A DNA stretch of 64,000 nucleotides from contig CM028909.1 of the NCBI GenBank assembly GCA_016801845.1, positions 21,074,813 through 21,138,812 of the forward strand. The letters are read 5' to 3'. Of the stretch, positions 51,503 to 59,678 are shown piece by piece (position 1 is the first letter of the stretch; every line of letters starts with the position of its first letter). The translations under genes and the position numbers were made by a program. The notes under the pieces were generated by a model. The model was not told the origin of the DNA. It saw only the letters and a program-made list of their open reading frames with translations, and ran no database searches. The DNA comes from Polydactylus sextarius (taxonomy: Eukaryota > Chordata > Actinopteri > Polynemidae).

Positions 51503-54500
51503 CACACACACACACACATGCACACATCCATATCTCCAGAGAATAGGATCTCAGAGAAGCAACACAGCCTATTTCACTGCAAATTAGGTTAATCACGCTC
51601 CAGAGAGGCTCAGTTAATAACCCTCATAGAGGCTATTAAGATGGCACCTAAATCACAGGAATATCTGAATATCTGATGGACCCTTACACGGCAGTGTCAT
51701 GTTAAGCCCTGGAGTTCTTGGTAGAGTTTGCTGTGAGGAGGAAGACTGGTCATAAACACCCTGAGCTTGAGCAGCTCCAGGACACAGATGATGTCATGCA
51801 AGAGCAATTGTTTCTCACTGGAGAAAACACCTCAGTGTAGAGTACAATATATCAAGAACCTTGCTTCATTAAGGCTGTGATATTCATCAGAATTAGACTG
51901 TTACAGTTTTCGTTTCAACATGGGAATAACATGTAGAATACTAAACACAAGATCAACAGGACTATAAATATGAAGATGTTGTTCCAAAGCTTTTATAGCT
52001 CACAATTCATCAACCTCCCACCCCCCTTCTTGTTATAGCAGTGTATTTCTTATTCTAATTGTTCTTTCACAATTATCACAATTTCACAATTTATCCAGGC
52101 CAAAAATAGCTAGACACGTGAAGGAACTGTCATCTGTCCTTAACAGTCTTGTTGCAGGAAAGTGGAAACTGACATAAAACTGTTCTGAAAAGGCAACTGG
52201 TGTCTCTGCCAGTACACTTTGCAGCTGCAGTGTGCTGAGGACCGATAGTATCTCCAAGTGCCTCAGCGGTATGAGAGCTCACCGTGGGGTACCTAAAACT
52301 GTGTGACGTCCATGAAAGATTGAGCCCAGAGATGCCAGGCCTGGGAGAAAATGACTCCCTGCTGGTTAACTCTCAAGTGACACACTCAGAGGATGGAGGT
52401 GGTTATAATTTTGCACCATTACAGAAGCTAGCACCTCATATCAAAACTAAATTTATCTCTATCGAGATAAATTTACAAGAAACTCAAGAAACCAATTATG
52501 ATGACGGAAGAAAAATGACATACTTGGCAGTGCAGTCTGTGTTATTGTATTTCCATTTACAAAACACGCTGGTGTACAGCATCTCACTGTAAAGAACCTG
52601 AGAAATAGCTCAGGCAGTTAAAGACCTCTGCATTATTAATACGTCCACATGGTGTTTATATGAAAAACACTTAATCAAATAAGTGATTGAGGCCATGGCT
52701 GAGAGTTAATGATGACACTGTCAAAACACCAGGATTTCATGTCAGATTCAAGGAACCAACTTATTTTGTTTAACCAGTTAAATCAATTTAAAGAGCTACA
52801 CTTTCCATTTTATTTTATATATAGAAGCCTGGTCTAGTTATTAGTATATAATTTAGATAATGTAGCTAAGTCAGAGTTGCCGATGAGGATCGAAGTTCTA
52901 ACATCACATAAAGCAATACATAAAATACAATTAGCTCCTCTTGTTCGTCATCATCTGTGAATCATTTTTTAGTTCCATCAGGCAGTCAGAATTACTGCTC
53001 TTTTACTTCTTGCCTGCAGCTAACAAAACAAAAAACAACTACTAAGTGAGTGGCTGAGGGTGAGCAGAGCCAGGGGTGGTGCTTATCTGCATATTCATAT
53101 ACCTTTGATTACTAATTGCAGGAAAGGTGTTGGGAGTTGCATCCAAGCCAGAAAAAAAGTTGTTTTTTTCCTTGAAAAAAATATGTAATCTTGAGGAACT
53201 GGGATTTCTAGGTCGTTTCATCAGTGACAGGAGAGGAACTTTAAGGCTAGAGGGAATAATTATATACATACATACACTATCTAAGCCCATCCTGAACAAA
53301 GAATGAATAAATCCAAAGTTACTAGTGATTTTTACTTTGGTCCAACAGATGTCATGTCACATTAATCAACACATTCTGAGTGCAGTGTAATCGGTGCTGA
53401 AACCACAAGTCAACATTTCAATTAGTCATTTAAGCCCACAAACTAATTAGCTAAGATGTTGAGTGTATTTATATAAGTAATTAGTAAAGCAAAGGTACAA
53501 TATATTCATTTAATACAGACTTCTCTATTTATCTCATTAAAAATTGAATATTTTTGCTCCTATACTAATGGTCAAACAAAAGAAACAATTAGAAGACGTC
53601 AACTAATTTATTATTCAGACTTCACTGTGGACATCAAGCATTTTTATTATTAGTGCATAAGTTGGCTTTACTCCTATAACAAGACAGGCCAAAGCTATAG
53701 TAGTTATCAGACTATGGAAAGTGATGTAATGTGATATTAATCAACACATCAAACAGACTGATGTTCAGTTATGTTTTCCACTAATCGCCAAAAGCACAAA
53801 AATCCCTGAATATTCATCACCATGTCAATCTTCCTACTCAGAGTCACTGATGGTAAAGAATTATCACTCAGTTCTGGTCCATAAGGACATTTTGCCCACA
53901 ATACACAAGAGTAACAACAGTGGTTATCTTCAGAATCCTTGGTTTTAAATTGTTGAGCCATCTATCCATCAATCCTGCTCCCCTGTGTTGTTAAAGTCAG
54001 TGCTGTTGCGTTTACGCCCACGTACACGGGGAACTGTAGGTGGTCTGTTCTTTGTCTGTTCCAACAGGAACACCGTCTTTCTCTGTACATACTCATGGCC
54101 CTTTTCTTCTATTTATTTTTTTTTAATGTTCAAGAAGAGCTTTTTTTTTTTCTTTATTCAAGTAAAGAACTGCCCCCAAGTGTTATGATAAATGATCATA
54201 ACAAAGAAAAGAAGCTTTTAGTCTGTGGTGGCAAATACAATCTGAAACACAATGAATTACCACAAATAAGAAATAACTTCAGTCCATAACAGCAGTTGCT
54301 GTTCATCCCACATCCATTTCTGACATTTAACATCATGTCAGCAAGTGACAAGGAAATTTCTGAAGATGGAAATTGGTTTTCTCTGTACCTCGGACTGATC
54401 TGAGTAGAGATATGTATTTAATTTCATCCTCTTGTAGTACTGCCCTGTCTGTGGTGTGTATTGCCATTACACTGCCAGGTCAGTCCAAAGATGTACAGTG

Positions 54501-55239
54501 TGTGTCATGCATAATAAATGTATGACTGCAAATAGGCAGGAATTAGAGCGACCGGTGGGAATGAGATCCAGCAGGTGGCAAGAGAATCTCACCGCTGGCA
54601 GGTTTGCTTCCATTTCACAGTGTGTCATTTGCTTTAAACCCATTTTATGCCAAATAAATGAGCTGGATTTTAACAGTTGTTTGCAGACTTCCTAATTAAG
54701 TCAAAGTCAGGATACTAGCCCTCATTCTGCTTTGTTTTAGTGTCATGATTTTAGTTATAACAATATTAACAAGACAAATTTCCATTTTTTTGTTTTAGCA
54801 TAAGACTGTTCTCTCTTTTTACAGTTTAGACTGTGGTGTCTGAGCGGGGTGGACAGGGATCGAGGTCTGAGTGGATGCTGTTGAATGTACCTCTCCATGT
54901 AGCTGGGCTAGATGCCATCTTCTCCTCTGTCTTGAATAAGCACTGCTCAGTGCATACACCCACTACTTCCATTTTTTTTCTTTTTAGCTGGTGGGAGAAC
55001 TAGAGTTTCAGACCAACCACTTTTGAACATTTAATGTGAATTCTACCATTTTCTTCCATCTCTCATGTCATCGTTTTTACCTTATCCGTTTATGAGACCG
55101 TGAGAGCGCGTGCCTTTATGTATTCTCTGAAGTGGACACGCGCTGACAGACCCTAACCTTGAGCCAGTATGTGCGCGCGCGTCTGTACACGTATGTTTCT
55201 CTCTTTCCCTCTCTCGCTCCGTCTCCTAGAGACGCGCAC

Positions 55240-55276
<37 letters not shown>

Positions 55277-55747
55277 GCTTTGCGCCGTACTACTGGCGAC
55301 CCCCAGCGTGCGAGACGCGAAATTTTCCTTCATGTCTCCTCGTTCTAAACATCACAAAACACAGAACCTGTATAAAACATCTGTCTTCATGTTCCACAGT
55401 GTCTACACTACGCCAGGAAATAGTCGCTGTTTTTTTGAGGAACTTTGGTGCAACAACACCTTTATGTTTACGTGTTTATTTAAGTTAATGTTAATTTAAA
55501 TATATATAAAGATATATTTCTTGCAGAAATAGACCTACAGATAGCCCTTCATGTAATCCATCACCAATTCCTGCAGACTCTCATAACTTGCCGTGGCGTA
55601 GATTTTAAAAAAGGCGTCATATGAAAAACAATATAAAAACACTATATTTTTTTGGTCACATCCCAATCCTCCTTTACTATAATTGCTATAACATGAGATC
55701 AAATTGTTCGTGTCTTACCTGCGAGCAACACTCCGTTTTATCCACAT
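18586..55747 (-). CDS. ajap1: Adherens junction-associated protein 1 (SHREW1), complete spliced coding region
   Basis: The five coding exons are 55747-55719, 33756-32999, 19993-19906, 19761-19519 and 18658-18586. All introns are GT-AG, with phases 2, 1, 2 and 2, and the joined frame stays open for 396 residues. Known of the family: AJAP1 is a type I membrane protein of epithelial adherens junctions and neurons. It is linked to E-cadherin/beta-catenin complexes and to binding of the GABA-B receptor sushi domain. Seen here: a hydrophobic signal segment (about 24-39), a basic ectodomain, an RARR site (158-161), WGPTG (185-189), one N-glycosylation sequon NVT (202-204), a Thr-rich stalk (about 210-245), a transmembrane helix (about 268-289) and a cytoplasmic tail of about 107 residues. 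The tail and transmembrane segment match my memory of mammalian AJAP1 nearly residue for residue; the ectodomain is much less conserved. The paralogue PIANP is less likely because the CCAQSGN and EESCQNL blocks and the KWFEISC end are AJAP1-type. Confidence 0.95.
18659..19518 (-). other. ajap1: ajap1 intron 4
   Basis: 860-nt phase 2 intron, GTAAGA to cttttcctccag. No repeat or internal gene was recognised apart from a T-rich stretch near 19070-19096. Confidence 0.9.
19519..19761 (-). CDS. ajap1: ajap1 coding exon 4 (cytoplasmic domain)
   Basis: The exon lies between acceptor tttttgtag (AG at 19763-19762) and donor CAG|GTAAGA (GT at 19518-19517). It encodes the end of Cys292, residues 293-372 and two bases of Arg373. 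Visible blocks are CAQSGN, RHNSHQRK, QQEESCQNLTDF, ARVPS, DIFTAYN, LQCSHECVR and VPIYTDE, all conserved in AJAP1. Family knowledge: this tail interacts with catenin/adaptor partners and carries acidic Leu-type sorting signals; EESCQNL (312-318) is the obvious candidate here. The region between YTDE and YNGNR (MIQQTPVYKIA) is less conserved. Confidence 0.94.
19762..19905 (-). other. ajap1: ajap1 intron 3
   Basis: Very short (144-nt) phase 2 intron, GTAGGA to gtttttgtag, between the transmembrane and cytoplasmic exons. Confidence 0.9.
19906..19993 (-). CDS. ajap1: ajap1 coding exon 3 (transmembrane helix)
   Basis: This 88-nt exon is flanked by an acceptor (tttttgcag, AG at 19995-19994) and donor CTG|GTAGGA (GT at 19905-19904). 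It completes Gly263 and encodes residues 264-291 plus two bases of Cys292. The peptide reads LAVHQIITITVSLIMV, then IAALITTLVLKN. This is the transmembrane helix followed by a Lys-Asn-Cys-Cys stop-transfer and probable palmitoylation site. It is the most conserved segment of the AJAP1 family. Both split codons join correctly to exons 2 and 4. Confidence 0.93.
23940..24235. mobile_element. Probable dispersed teleost repeat
   Basis: The sequence with 'ctggtgaacatagaggagaa' and 'gatatttccctcaggacta' resembles a repeat I recall from many percomorph fish genomes. Ends are approximate and the class is unknown; it has no coding capacity. Confidence 0.35.
24451..24480. repeat. (AT)n microsatellite
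   Basis: Pure 15-unit AT array. Confidence 0.95.
24738..24759. repeat. Poly-T tract
   Basis: 22-base T homopolymer, possibly the reversed poly-A tail of a retroposed copy. Confidence 0.9.
25190..25540. mobile_element. Probable dispersed repeat rich in 'tgtggggac'
   Basis: The sequence repeats the word 'ttgtggggac' several times and has 'aaggtttggttcaggttaag' and 'tgtccccacaag' before a (GT)n array. This matches a common fish element that is typically joined to a (GT)n tract. Boundaries are approximate. Confidence 0.45.
25542..25612. repeat. (GT)n microsatellite
   Basis: About 35 units, followed by imperfect GT to about 25645. Confidence 0.97.
26060..26140. repeat. GA-rich low-complexity tract
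   Basis: Imperfect purine tract (gagagagagaga blocks) about 80 bases long. Confidence 0.8.
27292..27329. repeat. Two-copy tandem duplication, 19 bp
   Basis: atctgtaaggcttcgctac is followed directly by atctgtaaggcttcactgc, with two mismatches. Confidence 0.8.
31866..31892. repeat. (GT)n microsatellite
   Basis: Pure GT array of about 13 units. Confidence 0.95.
31939..31967. repeat. 11-bp inverted repeat (hairpin)
   Basis: actggtgtttt and aaaacaccagt are perfect reverse complements around a 7-base spacer. Confidence 0.8.
32999..33756 (-). CDS. ajap1: ajap1 coding exon 2 (signal peptide and ectodomain)
   Basis: The exon runs from an acceptor with a clear polypyrimidine tract (cctctgcag, AG at 33758-33757) to the donor CAG|GTAAGC (GT at 32998-32997). 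It encodes residues 11-262, nearly the whole extracellular part. In order: the signal hydrophobic core WILLAMTHLTLDF, an Arg/Pro-rich stretch, a CxxC pair (Cys119, Cys122), a furin-type RARR (158-161), WGPTG (185-189), an acidic patch, sequon N202VT and a Thr/Ser/Pro stalk likely to be O-glycosylated. The human exon is conserved mainly at the signal core, the basic cleavage site, the WGPTG block and the Thr-rich stalk. The open frame runs on at both sides into intron, which explains a longer 346-residue ORF here (33782-32742). Confidence 0.93.
36460..36477. repeat. Poly-T tract
   Basis: 18-base T homopolymer. Confidence 0.9.
38029..38122. repeat. (CA)n microsatellite, interrupted
   Basis: About 47 CA units with a few TA interruptions near both ends. 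Confidence 0.97.
38462..38518. repeat. (TC)n microsatellite
   Basis: Pure TC to 38496, then imperfect CT-rich sequence. Confidence 0.93.
41689..41761. repeat. (AT)n microsatellite, long
   Basis: About 36 uninterrupted AT units; self-complementary and able to extrude a cruciform. Confidence 0.97.
42073..42092. repeat. 20-bp perfect palindrome
   Basis: ttgtcaatcg followed directly by its reverse complement cgattgacaa, with no spacer. It lies in a stretch (about 42010-42120) with ggtgact/ggtcacc-like flanks that may be a decayed transposon. Confidence 0.9.
42440..42476. repeat. CT-rich simple repeat
   Basis: Imperfect (TC)n tract. Confidence 0.88.
46150..46600 (+). mobile_element. Decayed non-LTR retrotransposon (LINE) fragment
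   Basis: The plus-strand peptide contains TKIDGIQGKRVSTFKYLGNE and then NNLTCTNNTVNKA. This is the 'V-x-S/T-F-K-Y-L-G' block found just after the palm of L2/CR1/jockey-type LINE reverse transcriptases. After a stop and a frameshift, QCDSYFLAAVKFSES continues the usual 'QR-x-YFLRRL' block. Stops and shifts show it is inactive and fragmentary. The clade is not certain. Confidence 0.65.
47505..47840. mobile_element. Probable non-autonomous DNA transposon remnant (hAT-like)
   Basis: gttgactgatactggatttt, ggggctgatgccaaaactga and gataatttggctgatactg resemble the 'gaccgatatcgg...ggccgatgccgatacc' elements common in fish, with a partly matching 'gactggtcgataagt' at the other side. It has no coding capacity and its limits are approximate. 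Confidence 0.45.
48103..48120. repeat. Poly-T tract
   Basis: 18-base T homopolymer. Confidence 0.9.
49396..49420. repeat. (AC)n microsatellite
   Basis: Pure AC array of about 12 units. Confidence 0.94.
51414..51518. repeat. (CA)n microsatellite, long
   Basis: About 52 CA units with a few TA and CG interruptions; the longest CA array in the window. Confidence 0.97.
52448..52475. repeat. 12-bp perfect inverted repeat
   Basis: taaatttatctc and gagataaattta are exact reverse complements around the spacer tatc. Confidence 0.9.
55246..55275. repeat. (TG)n microsatellite
   Basis: 15-unit array inside intron 1, within the CpG-enriched 5' region of ajap1. Confidence 0.95.
55719..55747 (-). CDS. 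ajap1: ajap1 coding exon 1 (29 nt, start codon)
   Basis: This exon encodes MWIKRSVAR plus the first two bases of a Ser codon, then a strong donor (CAG|GTAAGA, GT at 55718-55717). The start is chosen for two reasons. The family N-terminus also begins MWI. It is also the first in-frame ATG after an in-frame TAG at 55942-55940. An A stands at -3, as in a good Kozak context. The split codon AG|T joins exactly to the acceptor at 33757, giving Ser10. The exon is too short to be found by ORF length alone. Confidence 0.88.
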
Positions 55748-55833
55748 TTTTCTCGACTGCCGAATCCGACTCAGTCTTCCAGGTATCCTCCCATTTAGAT
55801 GGGTTTTCCACCAAAGTCGACAATAGCTGACAC

Positions 55834-55875
55834 TCAAGTGATGGACCTTACTCCGGCTGTCATTAACGCAAACAT
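55834..55875 (-). other. Upstream ORF 2 in presumptive ajap1 leader (13 codons)
   Basis: On the minus strand this encodes MFALMTAGVRSIT and a TGA stop, starting three bases after the stop of upstream ORF 1. It is out of frame with ajap1. No similarity was recognised. Confidence 0.33.
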
Positions 55876-55878
55876 TAT

Positions 55879-55908
55879 TTAAGCCATATCCTTCAACGTT
55901 GCGCACAT
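55879..55908 (-). other. Upstream ORF 1 in presumptive ajap1 leader (9 codons)
   Basis: On the minus strand this reads ATG TGC GCA ACG TTG AAG GAT ATG GCT TAA. It holds two ATGs and ends 131 bases before the ajap1 ATG. It matters only if the transcript contains this stretch, which is inferred. Such short ORFs usually lower translation of the main frame. Confidence 0.35.
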
Positions 55909-56550
55909 CAAATTCCTCCAATGCCGCTGTCAAATCCCACTAGAACAGATACCAGAGCAAATAGTCAGGTCTGTGTTGAAGTTGCTTGTCAGCTGATAAT
56001 CTTCCTCCTTGTCAGTTAAAAGGAGAAGAGGGGGTAAACGCGCGTGCAGGCGGACAGGTGAGCGGGAAACCAAAAAAAGGTACCCTCAAACTTTCCCTTC
56101 ACGCATTATCTTTCTTTTTCCAGCCTCCCCCCGGCTGGAATGACAAAGCTGTAAGACGCGGAGAAACAAAAACAAGGCATGTAGTTGGCATCCTCTCTGC
56201 TGAAATGAAAGCGCACCTTCTCCTACATCGTTAAGAGGCAGATGATCGTCCAAATAAAATTGGGAGGTGGAAGATGCAAGGAGACAAGTCAGCGACGGCA
56301 AGGTGTCCTCATTATCTACTCACATTTGTGGAGGTGTTTAGAGGGGTTAGGTAAAGTAAAAAAAAAATAATGATAATATTTGTAGGGAGAGGAAAAGCGA
56401 CGGAGGAGAATCCTGGAATTGTTTCAGAGGAGTTGAGGAGGTGGACTGAGGGCTCGTCATTAGAGAGGAGAGGAGGCTGGACCGTCTCCTCCTGCTGCTC
56501 CTCTTCTCTCAGACTGACGAACGACCTGCCTGCTGAGCCCCACGCTGCCG

Positions 56551-56558
56551 TGACGTCA
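56551..56558. promoter_or_regulatory. Perfect palindromic CRE (TGACGTCA)
   Basis: TGACGTCA is the full consensus site for CREB/ATF factors. It lies about 0.8 kb upstream of the ajap1 start codon inside the CpG-enriched block. On the minus strand it is immediately preceded by TTTAAAA. Its location supports a role in the ajap1 promoter, but function is inferred. Confidence 0.45.
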
Positions 56559-57268
56559 TTTTAAAGCCAAATATGTCATGTGCCGGAGTGCCTCGCGTCA
56601 TGTGGCTGCACGCTCATGAGTGTCAACTCGGGTTTGACATGGAGGGGCAGCGCTGTCCAGCACAGTTCAGAGCTGCACAGCAGAATCAGGGGTGAGACAT
56701 GAGAGTAGCCATGAGTGAAAAGTGTACATTGCATAGAAACTGCTGGGAGAACAGTGAAAAACACACAGCATTTTGTCAGATACATATATTCACATCAGCT
56801 GGAGATCACGACCTGCTGACAGACCTGCTGTGTCTCATAATATATTATGTAACCATTTTGTTTGAGGCTTCTCCTGGATATTTGACCATTGTCTGTTCCT
56901 ATCGTTACACGTGATATCAAATTTGAATTCACTTAACTACAATAACCTTGATTTTGCAATATATTAGTCCCAACAATTAAAAAAACAATGTTGGTGGAAA
57001 CAGCCGAGACTAATTAATATTGTAGCCTGCATTATTGCTGGTAGATAAGACCAATTGTTTTACCAATGATTCATACATCAAACCAGAAAAATAGCTATAG
57101 CAATAGTTTGAAAAAATAATTAGTAAACTGCACAAAAACTTAATTAAAGTAACTAAAATAAACAAAGTCAAGTAAAGATGTGATTAATAACATTTTTAAA
57201 ATAAACTAAGTTGTGATTTAATTGATTCCGATTGTAATCTTAACAGGTGTGGTAATTATGCAATATTG

Positions 57269-57293
57269 TTTCTTTCTTTCTTTCTTTCTTTCT
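57269..57293. repeat. (TTTC)n microsatellite
   Basis: About six tetranucleotide units followed by a T run. Confidence 0.93.
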
Positions 57294-57469
57294 TTTTTTA
57301 ATACAACCACTGGGAGGCGCCAAAATCAGAAATTTTCAAATTCCACAAAAACTGAAAAATTTACAATCACTGTGTCTCGTTCCATAGTGACAGCTACAGA
57401 AACGTGCTGCATACCATAGATACATGGAGGGGAATTTCAAAAATATTAAATAGTGAACATTTCTTACCA

Positions 57470-57930
57470 TCATGTCAGTGGAGGTTTTCATTCATCCAGA
57501 TCATAGTAGTTGTATTCACAGTCAACTGGACCATGGCAATTTCTTGAATACGTTTCACATTCATCCACAAGGCTTTTTCAGTTCTGATGGAGAGTGGTGT
57601 GTTCCTAGATTTTATCCTCTGTGGGTGGACAACCAGAGATCTAGTGTCTCCTCCATCATATAATTCTGTCCTTTCATCCATTCCCAGAAGACTTAACAAG
57701 TCATCTGCCTTAGGTGGGAAAACTGTGGACACTTTACCTCAGGTGACTTTGATGACTGTTGTTACAGAAACAACAGCTTCTCAGTGACCGATAGTGACCC
57801 TAATGACCACCGTTAAAACTACTTGTATTCACCAATGGCTACTGTTAATACACCTGAGAACACTAGGTCTCTGGTTGTCCAACCACAGAGCATAAATTCT
57901 GGGAACACATCACTCAACTACTTTAGGTTT
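57470..57930. mobile_element. Dispersed repeat with long internal inverted repeat
   Basis: Arms at 57601-57647 and 57860-57906 are reverse complements at 42 of 47 positions, separated by 212 bases. The adjoining 'ggttttcattcatccagatc' and 'cgtttcacattcatccacaa' words resemble a repeat I recall in fish genomes. It lacks a transposase frame, so it is probably a non-autonomous or composite element. Confidence 0.55.
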
Positions 57931-59590
57931 CTCACCATTATTAGTTATCATGTTGGCTAACTAGTGGAAGGGGAAAGGACTGCCAGAATATTTTCACATC
58001 TGCTGAAACTGCAGTATCTGTGTCCTTGGCAGCATATTTACTACAACACCTGTCACATGTAAAAGTAAAAAAGCAGCCAGCGGGTACGTTGGTGAGCGAC
58101 AGTCGCAGTCACTTGTTGCGATGGTCATTTACAGTGAGTGCACAACAACAGTGTTTGGTTTGAGACAACGCTACGCTGCACATTGTACAACATGTGAGTG
58201 AAGTTGAGTCACAGGAAATGAGTTTCCATGTTTAGGTCCCCCTGGTGGCTGTGTAGGGGTTGTAACCATTTTGTGTGCTCATGCAATTGTTCTGTTGGGG
58301 TATAGTGAACAAAATGTAATGCACTTTACTAACTGAAGTTGGTATCAGCTTGTGCATGATGGTGTTATGTGACTCTGGTAATATATTGTTATTTAAATGA
58401 TATTGCTGTATGGAAGATTAAAAAGTTTCATCATGTTGGCAGAAAATATTACAGATGCAAACCAGAAGTAATTCAGAGCAGCTGCAGTAAGTTTTTACTA
58501 CCATTATCTATAATTTGTATTACACCTCCCACCTTTGTCTAGTTTGGAGTATGTGATTACTTTTGACTTTATATTTGTGCCTATCTACCACAACCATGGG
58601 AGCTTCATACGACCTGATGAGCTTGTATCCTCTTGATTCAGGTGCCTTGTTCAACCATCAGAAGTCACTAATGCTGTAACACAGACACCATCGCTCACCA
58701 GCTTCCCAACAGACAATAGTTATCGACACAAGGTTTTATTGGATCAGTCAAGTTTTATATCTGTTTCATCTGTTTATAAAAGATCAAGACTGTGATCTAA
58801 TTGAACTGTAAAATAAAAATAAATAAAGGAAAGTCTTGTTTATTATTTAACTATTTAATTTAATATAATTCCATATCTTGCCTTTAAAATATCTTTAAAA
58901 TAGTCTTTAAAATATGTAAGCCCAGTTTTTAGAGAGAACCAACATATATCCTTTTCAAAGTATTCTTATGATGGATGTGTATTGATGGCAGAATTCAAAA
59001 AAGTATCAGGATTTATCACATCACCTTGAGCCTCAAAAGCAGTGATAATTACCCAAGCTCAGGTTAACTGTGTTTATCTGTAATATTTACCTGCTGAATG
59101 CCAGACCAAAAGCAACCCACTCAGGACTGCTTACTGTATATCTACCACTTTTTCCCACCTAACATGAATGTAGCATTAAACTGTCACGCTTGAGGCTTTT
59201 TGCACACCTGTACTACAAGATGTCAGCAGTGGGCAAAATCCCATCACATTAAAATCAACATGCTGATGCGTCCGCACAGCCAGGTCGATGAAAATATTAC
59301 CTATGACAGCATCAGCATGAGGAAAACAAAGAGTGCAGCAGCATTTCCTCTACACCTCAGGGTCAACGTGTCAAATCGATGACCACATCACACCTGTTTC
59401 ATTCTTTGTAGCTGCACTATAGTCTTTCCTGTAAAAAATAAATAGTACAAGGCCAGACTTTTTACGCTTGTTGTATCTGCACTTGAGATTCACATTTTGA
59501 GCCTGTGAGTAGAAATTGCCCTCCCTTCGCCTCAGGTGTGGTTATGGGCTTTGTCAGGCTTTGGCTCACACTCCTCAGGACTCCCTTGAT

Positions 59591-59592
<2 letters not shown>

Positions 59593-59676
<84 letters not shown>
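59593..59676. repeat. (GT)n microsatellite, long
   Basis: 42 uninterrupted GT units. Confidence 0.97.

Positions 59677-59678
<2 letters not shown>

Larger units (their letters stand above)
33757..55718 (-). other. ajap1: ajap1 intron 1 (22 kb)
   Basis: Phase 2 intron running from GTAAGA at 55718 to cctctgcag at 33757. It holds a LINE remnant (about 46150-46600), a probable DNA-transposon remnant (about 47505-47840), many microsatellites, two palindromes and otherwise anonymous AT-rich DNA. A stretch at about 40880-41130 has higher complexity but no convincing exon. No nested gene was recognised. Confidence 0.85.
55080..56600 (-). promoter_or_regulatory. ajap1: Presumptive ajap1 promoter and 5' UTR, CpG-enriched
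   Basis: CpG dinucleotides cluster here (for example about twenty between 55081 and 55320, and again from 56030 to 56600) in an otherwise CpG-poor window. The cluster surrounds the first coding exon. Going along the minus strand it contains TTTAAA followed by a perfect cAMP response element, then GA/CT-rich sequence and the 5' leader. The transcription start cannot be fixed from sequence; roughly 56.4-56.5 kb is plausible. A non-coding exon upstream, spliced to a site near 55.94 kb, is also possible. A (TG)n array at 55246-55275 lies just inside intron 1. Confidence 0.5.

Noticed and set aside
51287..51596. His-Thr and Cys-Val frames
   Set aside because: Translation of the (CA)n array.
55748..55933. 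In-frame 62-codon N-terminal extension of ajap1
   Set aside because: It can begin only at TTG. There is no ATG between the in-frame TAG (55942-55940) and the MWI start, and the extension would bury the signal peptide.
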